Source of the DNA: Embleya sp045207655
GTDB lineage: Bacteria > Actinomycetota > Actinomycetes > Streptomycetales > Streptomycetaceae
DNA length: 64,000 nucleotides
Reading direction: 5' to 3'
Assembly (NCBI RefSeq): GCF_045207655.1
Contig: NZ_CP108785.1
Span: forward strand, 1,612,001 to 1,676,000
In this document: piece after piece, positions 26,697 to 35,712 of the stretch
Position numbering within the stretch: position 1 is the stretch's first letter
Layout: every line of letters begins with the position of its first letter
Notes under the pieces: model-generated
What the model saw: only the letters and a program-made list of their open reading frames with translations
Databases searched by the model: none
What the model was told of the DNA's origin: nothing
Translations under genes and position numbers: made by a program

Positions 26697-28955
26697 TCAG
26701 ACTCCCGCCGAGTCCTTCTCGGTGGGCGCGCCGGCCTCAGCCGTCGGCGAGGTCGCGGCCGCGGTCGCGGCCACCGGCGCCGGGCCGGCTTCGCTGAGCC
26801 CGAATCGGTCGTGGAACTTCCGCAGCGGGCGCGGCGCGTACCAGGCCGAGCGGCCGAGCAGGCGCATCGCGACGGGCACGAGTACGCCGCGTACGGCGAT
26901 GGCGTCGATGAGGATGGCCAGCCCGGTGCCCAGGCCGAACATCTGCATGAAGCTGATCTCGGCCGTACCGAACGCGAAGAAGCTCACCGCCAACAGGGCG
27001 GCGGCCGCGCTGACGATACGTCCGGTGTGCCCGAGGCCGTTGACCACCGCGGACTCGGTCCCCTCGCCCAGGTCGTGGAGTTCCTTGATCCGGCTGAGCA
27101 CGAACACCTCGTAGTCCATCGAGAGACCGAAGGCGATGCAGAACATCAGCACGGTCATCGAGGTGTCCATCGGCTGCGGTGTGAAGCCGAGCAGGGAGGC
27201 CATGTGCCCGTCCTGGAAGATCCAGGTCATGGCGCCCAGGGCCGCTCCCAGGCTGATCAGGTTCAGCACCAGCGCGCGCAGCGGCTGCACGACGCTGCCG
27301 GTGAACAGGAAGAGGAGGAGGAAGGTGGTGACGGCGACCAGGGCCACCGCGATCGGGAGTCGGCCGGCGATGGAGTCCTTGGAGTCCACCAGTTCGGCGT
27401 CGGATCCGGAGACCAGGGGGTGTGTCCCGGCCGGCGCCGGCAGCGACCTCACCTCGGCGACCAGGTCCTGGGCGGCGCCCGATTTCGGCGCCAGTGCGCT
27501 CACCACGTCGATGCGCTGGGCGTCGGGGCGGCCCAGGGCCGTATTGCCGGGACCCGGCGCGGTCGAGCGTCCGCCGACGTAGGTTCCCGTGGAGGCCGAG
27601 ACGCGGACGACGTCCTTGTGCTTGGACAGTTCGGCAGCGTACGCGGCCAACGGAGCCTCGCCCACCGGCCCGTCGATGACGATGTGCACGGCCGCGGCGT
27701 CGTTGCCGTTGTAGTTCTCCCGCAGCGCGGTCGAGACCTGACGGGTCTGCGCGTCCTCGGACAACACCCGTTCGTCGGCCGTACCGAAGCTGATCCCCAG
27801 GAGCGGGCTCGCGGCCAGCAGCAGAACCGCGAGCACCGGAATCGCGGTGAGCGCGGGACGTCGCATGACGGTGCCGGCGATCCGGCCCCACAGCGGCACC
27901 CGGGCGTCGGTGCGCCCGAGTTTCGCCCACGGCATGCGTCCGCTGTTGACCTTGTGCCCCAGGAGGGCGAGCAGGGCGGGCATCACGAACAGGGTGGCGA
28001 CCGCGGCGACGATGATGACACCGACGCCGGCGTACGCGAACGAGCGGAGGAAGAACTGCGGGAACACCAGCAGCGATCCGAGCGCGGCGGCGACGGTGGC
28101 GGCGGAGAACGTGACGGTGCGGCCCGCGGTGCGCACGGTGTGCCGGACCGCGTCGTCCACCTCGGCCCCCGACGCGAGTTGCTCGCGGAACCGGCTGATC
28201 ATCAACAGGGCGTAGTCGATGCCCAGTCCGAGGCCCAGGGCCGTGGTCAGGTTGATCGCGAAGATCGACACGTCGGTGACGCTGCCCAGGACGGCGAGGA
28301 CGGCGAACGTGCCCAGGACCGCGACGGTGCCGATCACCAGCGGCAGCAGCGCCGCGACCACGCTGCCGAAGACGACCAGGAGCAGCAGGAGCGTCAGCGG
28401 CACGGCGATCGCCTCGGCCAGGACGAGGTCCTTGCCGCTCTGTGTCGCCAGTTCGTCGGCCACGGCGGTGGCCCCTCCGGCCCGGACGGTGAGCCCGTCC
28501 CCGTAGCGTCCGGTGTAGGTGTCGACGATGCTCTTGACGTTCTTTCCCTGCTCCGTGTCGTCGCCCTTCACGTGGGCGAGCACGATGGCCTCGCGGCCGT
28601 CCTTGGAGCGCAGGTTCGGGTTGTCCGTGTCCCAGTACGAGATCACGTTGTCGAGCTTCTGTTCCTTCTTGAGGTCCGCCACCAGGGCCGGCCCGCTCCG
28701 TTTCGCGGCGGGGCCGTCGACGCCGCCGTCGGAGGGGCGGACCAGCAGGACCAGGTTCGGCTCCCCGCCGAACTTCTCGTCGATGACCCGCCCGGCACGG
28801 GTGGACTCGGAGGCCGGGTCGTCGAAGCCGCCCCCGCCCAGCAGCTTGCCGAACGCGCCGAAGCCCACGACGCCCATGAGGACCACGGCCAGGGCCGCGA
28901 CCACGAGTACCGCCTTGGGCCGGCGAACCACCAGCTCGGCTATGCGGTCGAACAC
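26697..28955 (-). CDS. MMPL/RND-family transporter
   Basis: A 752-aa membrane transporter of the MmpL type, with two repeats each of one helix, a periplasmic domain and about five helices. Proton-relay Asp-Tyr pairs are present in both halves: GLGLGIDYALLMISRF and FGLSMDYEVFVLSRI. The start is GTG at 28955 behind GGGAGAAGTGC; a longer frame to 29153 reads through repeats. These pumps export lipids, glycolipids or antibiotics. It is divergent from the TetR gene at 29270, its probable regulator. The last 35 residues are Ala/Pro-rich. Confidence 0.92.
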   Translation of the reverse strand: MFDRIAELVVRRPKAVLVVAALAVVLMGVVGFGAFGKLLGGGGFDDPASESTRAGRVIDEKFGGEPNLVLLVRPSDGGVDGPAAKRSGPALVADLKKEQKLDNVISYWDTDNPNLRSKDGREAIVLAHVKGDDTEQGKNVKSIVDTYTGRYGDGLTVRAGGATAVADELATQSGKDLVLAEAIAVPLTLLLLLVVFGSVVAALLPLVIGTVAVLGTFAVLAVLGSVTDVSIFAINLTTALGLGLGIDYALLMISRFREQLASGAEVDDAVRHTVRTAGRTVTFSAATVAAALGSLLVFPQFFLRSFAYAGVGVIIVAAVATLFVMPALLALLGHKVNSGRMPWAKLGRTDARVPLWGRIAGTVMRRPALTAIPVLAVLLLAASPLLGISFGTADERVLSEDAQTRQVSTALRENYNGNDAAAVHIVIDGPVGEAPLAAYAAELSKHKDVVRVSASTGTYVGGRSTAPGPGNTALGRPDAQRIDVVSALAPKSGAAQDLVAEVRSLPAPAGTHPLVSGSDAELVDSKDSIAGRLPIAVALVAVTTFLLLFLFTGSVVQPLRALVLNLISLGAALGAMTWIFQDGHMASLLGFTPQPMDTSMTVLMFCIAFGLSMDYEVFVLSRIKELHDLGEGTESAVVNGLGHTGRIVSAAAALLAVSFFAFGTAEISFMQMFGLGTGLAILIDAIAVRGVLVPVAMRLLGRSAWYAPRPLRKFHDRFGLSEAGPAPVAATAAATSPTAEAGAPTEKDSAGV

Positions 28956-28966
28956 GCACTTCTCCC

Positions 28967-28986
28967 TTGCACTCTCTTGCACTCTC
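28967..28986. repeat. Tandem 10-bp direct repeat TTGCACTCTC x2
   Basis: Two exact copies immediately upstream of the MMPL ribosome site (28967-28976 and 28977-28986). It may be a slippage product or a regulator half-site pair. Confidence 0.6.
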
Positions 28987-29189
28987 ACTGCGAAAACGAC
29001 ATGACAAAGGTCGGAACGACCTGATGGGGGTGGGCCGGGCGTCCTTCCGATCAGCGGAAGCGGGGCGTCCGGGGCGGCGCCGACGAGGCGGAAGAGACCG
29101 CTCCTCCGCGTCCATCGTGTTTCGCGTATCGGGGACGGGATGCGATGTCGCACGCCCCGTCGCCATGGACGACATTAGTGAGGTACAAG

Positions 29190-29210
29190 AATCTTTGGCA
29201 GTGTTAGATT
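29190..29210. promoter_or_regulatory. TetR-gene upstream dyad AATCT-N11-AGATT
   Basis: In a marked AT-rich patch (29175-29235) 60-80 bp upstream of the TetR start at 29270 and 235 bp from the MMPL start. Arms of 5 bp, longer if mismatches are allowed (AAGAATCT against AGATTTTCTT). The rest of the 314-bp gap shows nothing more. Confidence 0.5.
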
Positions 29211-29269
29211 TTCTTCACAGAGTGCGGTTTTTGGATGCGGTGCCGCAGGGTTCGTCGTACGGTCGTCGC

Positions 29270-30031
29270 ATGCCTCCAGCCGAAGCCCCAGCGGCCGTGC
29301 CCACCCTGCGCCAGCGGCGCCGGGCCGTCGCCGTCCAGGAGATCCTGAGCGCCGCCGAGAGCCACATCGCCGAACACGGACCTCACTCGTTGTCCCTACG
29401 CGCGGTCGCCCGGAGCCTCGGCATGACCGTGCAGGCGCTCTACCACTACTTTCCGAGCCGGGACGACCTCGTCACCGCGCTGATCACCAAGGCGTACGAC
29501 GACCTGGCCGACGCCGTGCAAGCCACGGTCGACGCCGCGCACGACACGGCCGTACCGCGCCTGGTGGTGGCGGCCGAGGGTTACCGCCGATGGGCCATCG
29601 CCAATCCCGAACGGTTCCAACTGATCTACGGGGCCCCGTTGCAGCACTACCGGGCGCCCGCCGACGGCCCCACCACGCAGGCGGTCCGCCGGATGAGCGC
29701 GATCTTCCAGCAGGAACTGTTCGCCGGGCTGACCACGCAACAACTGGGCGCCGCCGACACGCCCGCGCTCTCGCCCCCGCTCCGCAAACACCTGGAGGGC
29801 CTGCCACCGGACGGTCTGGGCGATCTGCCGCCGGCGGCGGCCGCCCTCATCCTGAGCTCGTGGGGGCACATGCACGGCCTCGTCGCCCTGGAAGTGTTCG
29901 GCCACACCGCGTTCATCGGCACGCACCAGGCCGAGATCTTCCGCATCGCGATGCTCGACATGTACGCGGACGTGCACCGCCGAATTCCGGCCGCCGAACC
30001 GGCCGTTGCGCCGCCGGAGCCGACGACCTGA
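29270..30031 (+). CDS. TetR-family regulator (WHG-domain type)
   Basis: A 253-aa repressor. HTH: HSLSLRAVARSLGMTVQALYHYFPSRDDLVTALI. The C-terminal part YRRWAIANPERFQLIYGAPLQHYRAP and SSWGHMHGLVALEVFGHTAF is typical of the TetR_C_13 group, close to the 25919 protein, so both may descend from one ancestor. The start is ATG at 29270. It is divergent from the MMPL pump, which it probably represses. Confidence 0.92.
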   Translation: MPPAEAPAAVPTLRQRRRAVAVQEILSAAESHIAEHGPHSLSLRAVARSLGMTVQALYHYFPSRDDLVTALITKAYDDLADAVQATVDAAHDTAVPRLVVAAEGYRRWAIANPERFQLIYGAPLQHYRAPADGPTTQAVRRMSAIFQQELFAGLTTQQLGAADTPALSPPLRKHLEGLPPDGLGDLPPAAAALILSSWGHMHGLVALEVFGHTAFIGTHQAEIFRIAMLDMYADVHRRIPAAEPAVAPPEPTT

Positions 30032-30048
30032 GTCGGACCCGCCGGCGA

Positions 30049-30750
30049 TCAGATCCAAGCGCGGTCGGTCGGCGAAGGCACGGCGCACGGACGCAGGACC
30101 ATGAGCGAGTCCGCCAAGGTCGCCACCATGGCGAAGGGGAACCGGTCGAGTTCGAGACAGAGTGCGACGTCGTCGGGATGGGCTCCCTCACGCACCCCCT
30201 CCGTCAACTCGGCGGCGGCGCGCGACTCGCCGGCACGGCGGAGGAACTCGGCCGCGTCCGTGTCGGCCCCGGTGGCCCTGCGAGCGATGTATTGAGCGCA
30301 GGCCAGGTCTTCGTCGGCCTGCCCGTCGTCGCCGGTGACCACGAACGTGACGCTCTCACACTCGTGTGTCCGCAGGAGCCGAGCCGTTGCCTCCGCCACC
30401 ACGAAGCTCGCGCACAGCACCAGCGGCGCCTCCTTGACCGCAAGGGCACCGACCGTCCCTGCCGTGGTCTTCTGCACAACGGTCCGTCCGCCGAGGTCGA
30501 TGGACCGCAGCAGGCCCGGCGAGTTGACGGTGTCGAACCCGGGCGCCGGCGGACCGTCCTTGAGCGCCACCCAATCCGGGTGGCGACCCTTGAGCGCCAG
30601 GGCTTCGGCCGGTGACTCGGCGAGCACGATCCTTTCCGCCCCCTGGGCAAAGGCCCAGGCAGCCACTGTGAAAGCACGCATGACGTCGACCACGACCGCC
30701 ACGGACGGGGGTTCGACCAGCTCGGCGATGCCGAGGAAACGAGCGTCCAT
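30049..30750 (-). CDS. 2-phosphosulfolactate phosphatase-like (ComB family) protein
   Basis: A 233-aa protein of the ComB family, which in methanogens hydrolyses 2-phosphosulfolactate in coenzyme M synthesis. Actinobacteria lack that pathway, so the substrate here is unknown. VAVVVDVMRAFTVAAWAFAQGAERIVLAES, ALKDGPPAPGFDTVNSPGLL, GRTVVQKTTAGTVGAL and SVTFVVTGDDGQADEDLACAQYI are the conserved blocks, the last with Asp/Glu metal ligands. ATG at 30750 is preferred as the point where homology starts; ATG at 30768 has a better G-rich site and would add six residues. Converges with the TetR gene. Confidence 0.87.
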   Translation of the reverse strand: MDARFLGIAELVEPPSVAVVVDVMRAFTVAAWAFAQGAERIVLAESPAEALALKGRHPDWVALKDGPPAPGFDTVNSPGLLRSIDLGGRTVVQKTTAGTVGALAVKEAPLVLCASFVVAEATARLLRTHECESVTFVVTGDDGQADEDLACAQYIARRATGADTDAAEFLRRAGESRAAAELTEGVREGAHPDDVALCLELDRFPFAMVATLADSLMVLRPCAVPSPTDRAWI

Positions 30751-30810
30751 CCGGCGATGATCGCGCATACCCGCCCCCCGGCACCGCCTACAGCCCAAAT
30801 GCGCAGCCGC

Positions 30811-31128
30811 TTATGCCAACGGCTCGTGGTTGACCCAGATCGCCTTGTACGGGTACCGGCCCTGCCAGCGCTTGATGAGGTCGAGGGCCCCGGGCATGAC
30901 GAAGGTCGCGTTCAGGGCGTCGAGATCGGTCAGGCGCATCTGCACGATGGCACTGGCAACCGCCACCGGGGCGTGGTCGTCACCCGGGACGCGGATGTGG
31001 TGCCGCGCCGAGAACGAGTCGACCAGGCCGGAGCCCATGACGAGCTCCTCGAGCTCTGTCAGGTACCGGTCCAGCTCACTGGCGGGAATCGGATTGTCGA
31101 ACGCTGCGATCATCGTGTGGTGAATCAT
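30811..31128 (-). CDS. Dabb-domain (stress-responsive alpha/beta barrel) protein
   Basis: A 105-aa dimeric ferredoxin-like barrel protein. MIHHTMIAAFDNPIPASELDRYLTELEELV, then HHIRVPGDDHAPVAVASAIVQMRLTDLDALNATFVMPGALDLIKRW, is the Dabb pattern. Some members are decarboxylases or cyclases; others are stress proteins. It is divergent from a LysR gene, with an 18-nt palindrome beginning two bases upstream of its start, so LysR control is likely. Confidence 0.83.
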   Translation of the reverse strand: MIHHTMIAAFDNPIPASELDRYLTELEELVMGSGLVDSFSARHHIRVPGDDHAPVAVASAIVQMRLTDLDALNATFVMPGALDLIKRWQGRYPYKAIWVNHEPLA

Positions 31129-31129
31129 G

Positions 31130-31147
31130 GGCCCAGTGAACTGGGCC
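31130..31147. promoter_or_regulatory. Palindrome GGCCCAGT-GA-ACTGGGCC
   Basis: A perfect 8-bp-arm dyad, two bases upstream of the Dabb start codon and 75 bp upstream of the LysR start. It would cover the ribosome-binding region of the Dabb mRNA, so it may act as an operator or as an mRNA hairpin hiding that site. Confidence 0.6.
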
Positions 31148-31222
31148 TTTGATAATGCGTCCAAGACCCGTTCGTTCTCGTTCCATGCCTGCGGGGAATG
31201 GATCGGACGATAGCCTTGACGC

Positions 31223-32122
31223 ATGGCCGAGTTGGAGACCCGCGAGCTGGAGTACTTCGTCGCGCTGGCCGAAGAGCTGCATTTCGGTCGTGCCGCGGCC
31301 CGGCTCACCATCGCGCAACCGGCTCTTTCCAAGGCGATCCAACGCCTGGAATCCCGCCTGGCAGTGAAGCTGCTGGAGCGCACCAGCAGGCAGGTGACCC
31401 TCACCCCCGCCGGCGAAGCGCTGCTGCGCCACGGCCGGCACGCTCTCAACGCCGTCGCTGCGGCGGCCGAGAAGGCCCGCCGCGCCGGCGATCGGCAAGC
31501 CCACCTGCGACTGGTGATCAAACCCGGCGGCGATGCGAACCTCCTGTCCGGGATCCTGGCCGCCTACGCCCGCCGGCCCGACGCCCGTCAGGTGGACATC
31601 ATCTTCGGCGGGTCCACCGACCGGGCCGACCACATCCGCGACGGACGGGCCGATGTCGCCCTGTTGTACGCACCGTTCGACGACCTGACCGGGCTGGACC
31701 ACGAAACCCTGGCGGTCGAAGGACGCGTGGCGATCCTGCCGCCGGGCCACCGGCTCGCCTCCCGCAGCGAGGTCACGCTCGCCGACCTCGCCCGGGAGAC
31801 GTTGCCGCGCTGGAAGGGAGTGAGCTGGACGGGTGCGCCCGAGGGCGAGCCCGGGCCCGAGGTCGCGGACGCCTCCGAAGCCCTGCACATGATCAGGCTC
31901 GGGCGCACCATCGCGCTGCTGCCGCGCTCTCTGGCCACACCCGTGCACCCCGACCTCGTCTACCGGCCCGTGAGCGACGCTCCCGGCAGCGAGCTTGTCC
32001 TCGCCTGGGCACAAGACGACCGTCGACGCCTGGTCGCCTCCTTCGTTGCCGCCGCCGCGGAGGCGGCAGGGATCGAGGACTCGCCGACGACGCGGATGCG
32101 CAGTCGACCACCGGAACACTGA
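31223..32122 (+). CDS. LysR-family regulator
   Basis: A 299-aa activator/repressor. N-terminal winged HTH: LEYFVALAEELHFGRAAARLTIAQPALSKAIQRLE, then LLERTSRQVTLTPAGEALL. The periplasmic-binding-like effector domain runs from about residue 90 (LRLVIKPGGDANLLSGILAAYARR) to the end. LysR proteins usually activate the divergent gene, here the Dabb protein. ATG at 31223. Confidence 0.94.
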   Translation: MAELETRELEYFVALAEELHFGRAAARLTIAQPALSKAIQRLESRLAVKLLERTSRQVTLTPAGEALLRHGRHALNAVAAAAEKARRAGDRQAHLRLVIKPGGDANLLSGILAAYARRPDARQVDIIFGGSTDRADHIRDGRADVALLYAPFDDLTGLDHETLAVEGRVAILPPGHRLASRSEVTLADLARETLPRWKGVSWTGAPEGEPGPEVADASEALHMIRLGRTIALLPRSLATPVHPDLVYRPVSDAPGSELVLAWAQDDRRRLVASFVAAAAEAAGIEDSPTTRMRSRPPEH

Positions 32123-32206
32123 CGACGCTCCGCCGACCGCCGTCAGCGGCCGATCGGCCACACGGCCCGGAGGTGGATGCCCCCCGTGCGCTCGATCCGA
32201 CCGGCG

Positions 32207-32866
32207 CTACGCCGAAGGTGCCTGTGTCGCCGCGTCGAGGATCGCCTCGATCGCCTGCTCGTAGACGTACCCGTATCCGTTCACGAACAGCTCCATGCGC
32301 GATCCCGGACCCGCCTCCCGGTCCGGGACGCCGAGCCGGACCACCCCGGCCGGCGTACGCAGCGTGAACGCCTCGTAGCCTCCACCGCACGCGTCCACGT
32401 CGACGTTCACCTCCTCGTCCCGCAATGCCAGGCCGCGCCGGGCGAGTTCGGCCCGCAGCAGCGTGACGTTCCGGGCGATGGCGAGCAACCCGTCTGCCTC
32501 GTCGGCCAGTTCCTTCACCAGGTCGGCCCATGCGTAGGAGTCGGTATCGCACTCGATCGACCAGGGTCCGTCCGGCTCGGCCGCGCGCACCACGGCGAGT
32601 TCCACACCGGGCATGGCGATCCAGTGCTCGATGTTCTCGTGCGCCCGAACCGCGAACAGCCGGTACTCGGCCCGCCCTTCGTCGTCCTCCTCGGCTGCGT
32701 CCGGATCGACCAACCCCTCGGCCGCGCAACCACGCTCGACGAGCTCGGCCGCGAACGCGACCATGTTCGCCCGCGCCAACGCATCGATGCCCGCGCTCTC
32801 GGACTCGCGCGAACCGGTCGTGGCCCCCACGGAAATCGGCGTGGCCGAATTCGGCTCCTCAGGCAT
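32207..32866 (-). CDS. Hypothetical protein, unknown
   Basis: A 219-aa acidic soluble protein, not recognised. ALARANMVAFAAELVERGCAAEGLVDP and the glycine-rich CGGGYEAFTLRTPAGVVRLGVPDREAGPGSR suggest a mixed alpha/beta fold; MELFVNGYGYVYEQAIEAILDAA is a helical end. The start is ATG at 32866 with GGAGGGGCGAGTCT upstream. It is divergent from the TetR gene at 33113; whether it belongs to that regulon is unknown, because the TetR site lies much closer to the TetR gene. Confidence 0.75.
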   Translation of the reverse strand: MPEEPNSATPISVGATTGSRESESAGIDALARANMVAFAAELVERGCAAEGLVDPDAAEEDDEGRAEYRLFAVRAHENIEHWIAMPGVELAVVRAAEPDGPWSIECDTDSYAWADLVKELADEADGLLAIARNVTLLRAELARRGLALRDEEVNVDVDACGGGYEAFTLRTPAGVVRLGVPDREAGPGSRMELFVNGYGYVYEQAIEAILDAATQAPSA

Positions 32867-33089
32867 AGACTCGCCCCTCCTCGCATCCCCGTCGTCGTCT
32901 TCGCCGTACACGATCCCATCCTGACCGGCCCGACGCGCGGCCACGACGGGAACATCCCGGCCGCCGTCCGCCGGATCGCGCACCGGGCACGCACCCACGT
33001 CGCGGCGCGCTCGCGATGTTCCGGCGCGCCGCAGGCCTCCGCTCCGGCCCCGGCGGCGGAAAACGAGTGCAGGTGGTTGCGAGAATATG

Positions 33090-33101
33090 TAGATCGGTCT
33101 A
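33090..33101. promoter_or_regulatory. TetR operator site 1 (TAGATCGGTCTA)
   Basis: The dyad TAGA-TCGG-TCTA, preceded by AATATG, ends 11 bp upstream of the TetR start codon. The same pattern (ATATGTAGA-Y-CG-R-TC) recurs at 33754-33771 before the fusion enzyme gene. LmrA/YxaF-type TetR proteins bind TAGACC-like dyads, which matches the subgroup of the protein encoded next to it. Confidence 0.8.
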
Positions 33102-33112
33102 GCTTTGGCGTC

Positions 33113-33670
33113 ATGGGACAGAAGGGCACCGAGACGCGGAACCAGTTGCTGGACGCGACGCAGGAATTGGTCGAGACCGGAGGATACTTCGGCACCGGGC
33201 TCAACCAGGTGATCGCGGTCAGTGGTGCGCCCCGCGGCTCGCTCTACTTCCACTTCCCGGGTGGCAAAGATCAGCTGGTCGGCGAGTCCGTCCGACGAGC
33301 CGGGCGCACGATCGGCGACACGCTCGCGGATCTGGCCGAGTCCAGCGCGTCGGCAGCGGAGTTCGTCGACGCGATGTTGCACCGGTTGGGCGACCGACTG
33401 GAGGAGTCGGGCTGGCGCAAGGGGTGTCCGGTGGCGACCGTGGCGCTGGAGACGTCCGCCACCAACGACCCGCTCCAGGAGGCCTGTTCCGAGGTCTACA
33501 CCTCATGGGAGGCGGCCTTGCGCACACGACTCGCGGACCGTCCGGACGCCGACGACCTCGCGATCACGATCCTTGCGCTGGTGGAGGGGGCGCTCCTGCT
33601 CGCCCGGGCGCACCGCAGCAGGAAGCCCCTGGACGCCGTCGCGCGCCGGGTCGCCGCCCTGCTGAGCTGA
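33113..33670 (+). CDS. TetR-family regulator, LmrA/YxaF-like
   Basis: A 185-aa repressor. TRNQLLDATQELVETGGYFGTGLNQVIAVSGAPRGSLYFHFPGGKDQL is the HTH with the FPGGKDQL turn that marks the LmrA/YxaF subgroup; GWRKGCPVATVALETS in the ligand domain agrees. ATG at 33113. Two copies of its likely operator lie at 33090 and 33760; the second is in the promoter region of the following gene, so both genes probably form one regulon. Confidence 0.93.
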   Translation: MGQKGTETRNQLLDATQELVETGGYFGTGLNQVIAVSGAPRGSLYFHFPGGKDQLVGESVRRAGRTIGDTLADLAESSASAAEFVDAMLHRLGDRLEESGWRKGCPVATVALETSATNDPLQEACSEVYTSWEAALRTRLADRPDADDLAITILALVEGALLLARAHRSRKPLDAVARRVAALLS

Positions 33671-33759
33671 AGCGACATGGCCCGGCTCGACCCGACGCAC
33701 CCGGCCGGCCCCGGCTCACCCCGGCCCGACCGCGGATCTCAGCGTGCCCGAAAAATATG

Positions 33760-33771
33760 TAGACCGATCCA
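33760..33771. promoter_or_regulatory. TetR operator site 2 (TAGACCGATCCA)
   Basis: Second copy of the site at 33090, sharing AATATGTAGA-Y-CG-R-TC-Y-A with it, 66 bp upstream of the fusion enzyme's start. Evidence that the TetR protein controls that enzyme. Confidence 0.8.
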
Positions 33772-33836
33772 CAGACCAACGCCGGCACGGCTCAACCCGT
33801 GCCGATCCACACCAGCCCGATCCAAAGAGGAGCTTC

Positions 33837-35531
33837 ATGGACGCGATCGTCTTCGGTGCCAACGGCTTCATCGGCCGCTCCCTCGTCGCCGAGCTGCTCA
33901 CCCGAGGTCAGCGGGTGGCGGCAGCCGTACGCGACGACGGCAACGACGCCCTCACCACGTGGCTGGCCTCCCGAGGCGTCGGCACCGACGGTCTGAAGGT
34001 CGTCACCGCCGACATCACACGTCCGCTTTCGGGGCTGCCCCAGGCACGCGACGTCTACAACGCCGCCGCTCGCTTCGCCTTCGGCCTCGAAGCGCGGGAG
34101 GCGCGGGCGACCAACGTCACCGGGGCGCTCAACGTGCTCGAATGGGCCGCCGCGCTGCCCCGGTTGCGGCGACTGGTACACATCAGCGGGTACCGGGTCA
34201 GCGCGCACGAGGGCCGTCCCGACTACGCCCGGCAGGGGGCGTACGAGGCGTCGAAGTTCGAGGGGGATCTCGCGGTGCGCGCCCGGGCGCGCGCGTTGGG
34301 GACCCCGCTGACCATCGCCAATCCCAGCACCGTGATCGGGCCGGGCCAGTACCTCGGTCTGGCCGCCCTGGTCGAGGACCTGTGGAACGGGCGGCTTCCC
34401 GCGCTGCCCGGCAGCCGCGACACCTTCCTCCCGATCACCACGATCGACTACTTCGTGCGATTCCTGGCCGAGATCCCCGCGTCACCCGCCGGTGAGCACC
34501 ATTGGGTGCTCGACGACGACACTCCGCTGCTCCCCGAGCTGATCGCCACGATCGCCGACCACGCCGGCGTACGGGCGCCCCGCCGGACCATCCCGGTCGG
34601 CCTGCTGCGGAGCCTGCCGCGCGCGTTGACCGGCGCCGACCCCGAGACGCTGTCCTTCCTGTCGACCGACCGCTATCCCACCGCATCCGCCCGCGCGTTC
34701 GCCGCGAGCGCCGGGCTGCACATGCCTTCGGCCGCCGAGGCGCTGCGGGCCTGGGCCGACGAGTTGGTGGCCGCCCGCTTCGGTGCCGCGACGCCCTGGC
34801 TGAGCCCGTACGGCTTCCACGCCGTGGCGGGCAGCCGTACCTGGGTCACCGGGGACCGACACTCCCCCACCCACGTCCTGCTGCACGGACTGCCGATGAA
34901 CGCCGACCTCTGGGCCCCTCTCGCCGCCCACCTCCCGGGGCCGATCCTGGCCCCCGACCTGCCGGGCTTGGGACGCTCAGGCCCCACATCCCAAGCCGTG
35001 GACGCGTGGTTGGCCGATCTCATGGGCCCGGTGCGGACCCGCCCGGTGCTGGTCGCGCACTCCGCGGCCTGTGTGCCCGCACTGCGCTTCGTCGTCGATC
35101 ATCCCGACCGGGTCGGCGAACTCGTGCTCGTCGCACCGGCGTTCCTCCAGGCACCGGCGTCGCCGCTGATGCGCTCGGGCATGGTCGGGCCGAGGCTGCG
35201 CCGCATGTCCGCCGCTCGGCTGGCCCGCGCCCTCGGCATCCCCGAAGGGGCGGAAGTGGACAGCGCCGCAGCCGACTTGCACCGTCGTGCGGTGGCGCGC
35301 CGGGTCGCCGCGTCCATCCGCACGGACTTCGCCGAGCGTCGGAGCGCCCGGGCGTTGCTGGACCGGGTGACCGTCCCGATCCGGATCGTCGTGGGAACCT
35401 CCGACCCCTTGATCACGGCCGTCGATCACCCGGTGGCCGAGATCCCCGGAGCCGGCCACTACCCCCAACTGACCCACCCCGCCCTGCTTGCCCACCACCT
35501 CGGCGCCGCCGGGGCCGCGACCGACGACTGA
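33837..35531 (+). CDS. NAD-dependent epimerase/alpha-beta hydrolase fusion
   Basis: A 564-aa two-domain enzyme. Residues 1 to about 330 are an extended SDR: DAIVFGANGFIGRSLVAELL binds NAD(P), VHISGYRV and the catalytic Tyr-x-x-x-Lys in GAYEASKFEG follow. From about 345 an alpha/beta hydrolase follows: HVLLHGLPMNADLW, PDLPGLGRSG, the nucleophile region LVAHSAACVPAL, in which the usual GxSxG is AHSAA, the acid in VVGTSDPLI and His in PGAGHYPQL. Substrate unknown; the hydrolase could release a product of the reductase. ATG at 33837 with AGAGGAGCTTC upstream. Regulated by the neighbouring TetR protein, as judged from duplicated operators. Confidence 0.86.
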   Translation: MDAIVFGANGFIGRSLVAELLTRGQRVAAAVRDDGNDALTTWLASRGVGTDGLKVVTADITRPLSGLPQARDVYNAAARFAFGLEAREARATNVTGALNVLEWAAALPRLRRLVHISGYRVSAHEGRPDYARQGAYEASKFEGDLAVRARARALGTPLTIANPSTVIGPGQYLGLAALVEDLWNGRLPALPGSRDTFLPITTIDYFVRFLAEIPASPAGEHHWVLDDDTPLLPELIATIADHAGVRAPRRTIPVGLLRSLPRALTGADPETLSFLSTDRYPTASARAFAASAGLHMPSAAEALRAWADELVAARFGAATPWLSPYGFHAVAGSRTWVTGDRHSPTHVLLHGLPMNADLWAPLAAHLPGPILAPDLPGLGRSGPTSQAVDAWLADLMGPVRTRPVLVAHSAACVPALRFVVDHPDRVGELVLVAPAFLQAPASPLMRSGMVGPRLRRMSAARLARALGIPEGAEVDSAAADLHRRAVARRVAASIRTDFAERRSARALLDRVTVPIRIVVGTSDPLITAVDHPVAEIPGAGHYPQLTHPALLAHHLGAAGAATDD

Positions 35532-35712
35532 CCCGAGAAGTGCACGAACACAGCCGGCACACGCGGCCCGTGGAGACGGCGTCGACCTTCTTCTTCGCGC
35601 GCCTGCGGTGGTCGACGTACGTGGAGTCGCGGACCCGCGAACGAGCGGGCAGGTGTGGCCGGTTCGACGATCGCGTCAGGAGAAGGCCCTGCCCTTGACG
35701 GTAAACTCCACC

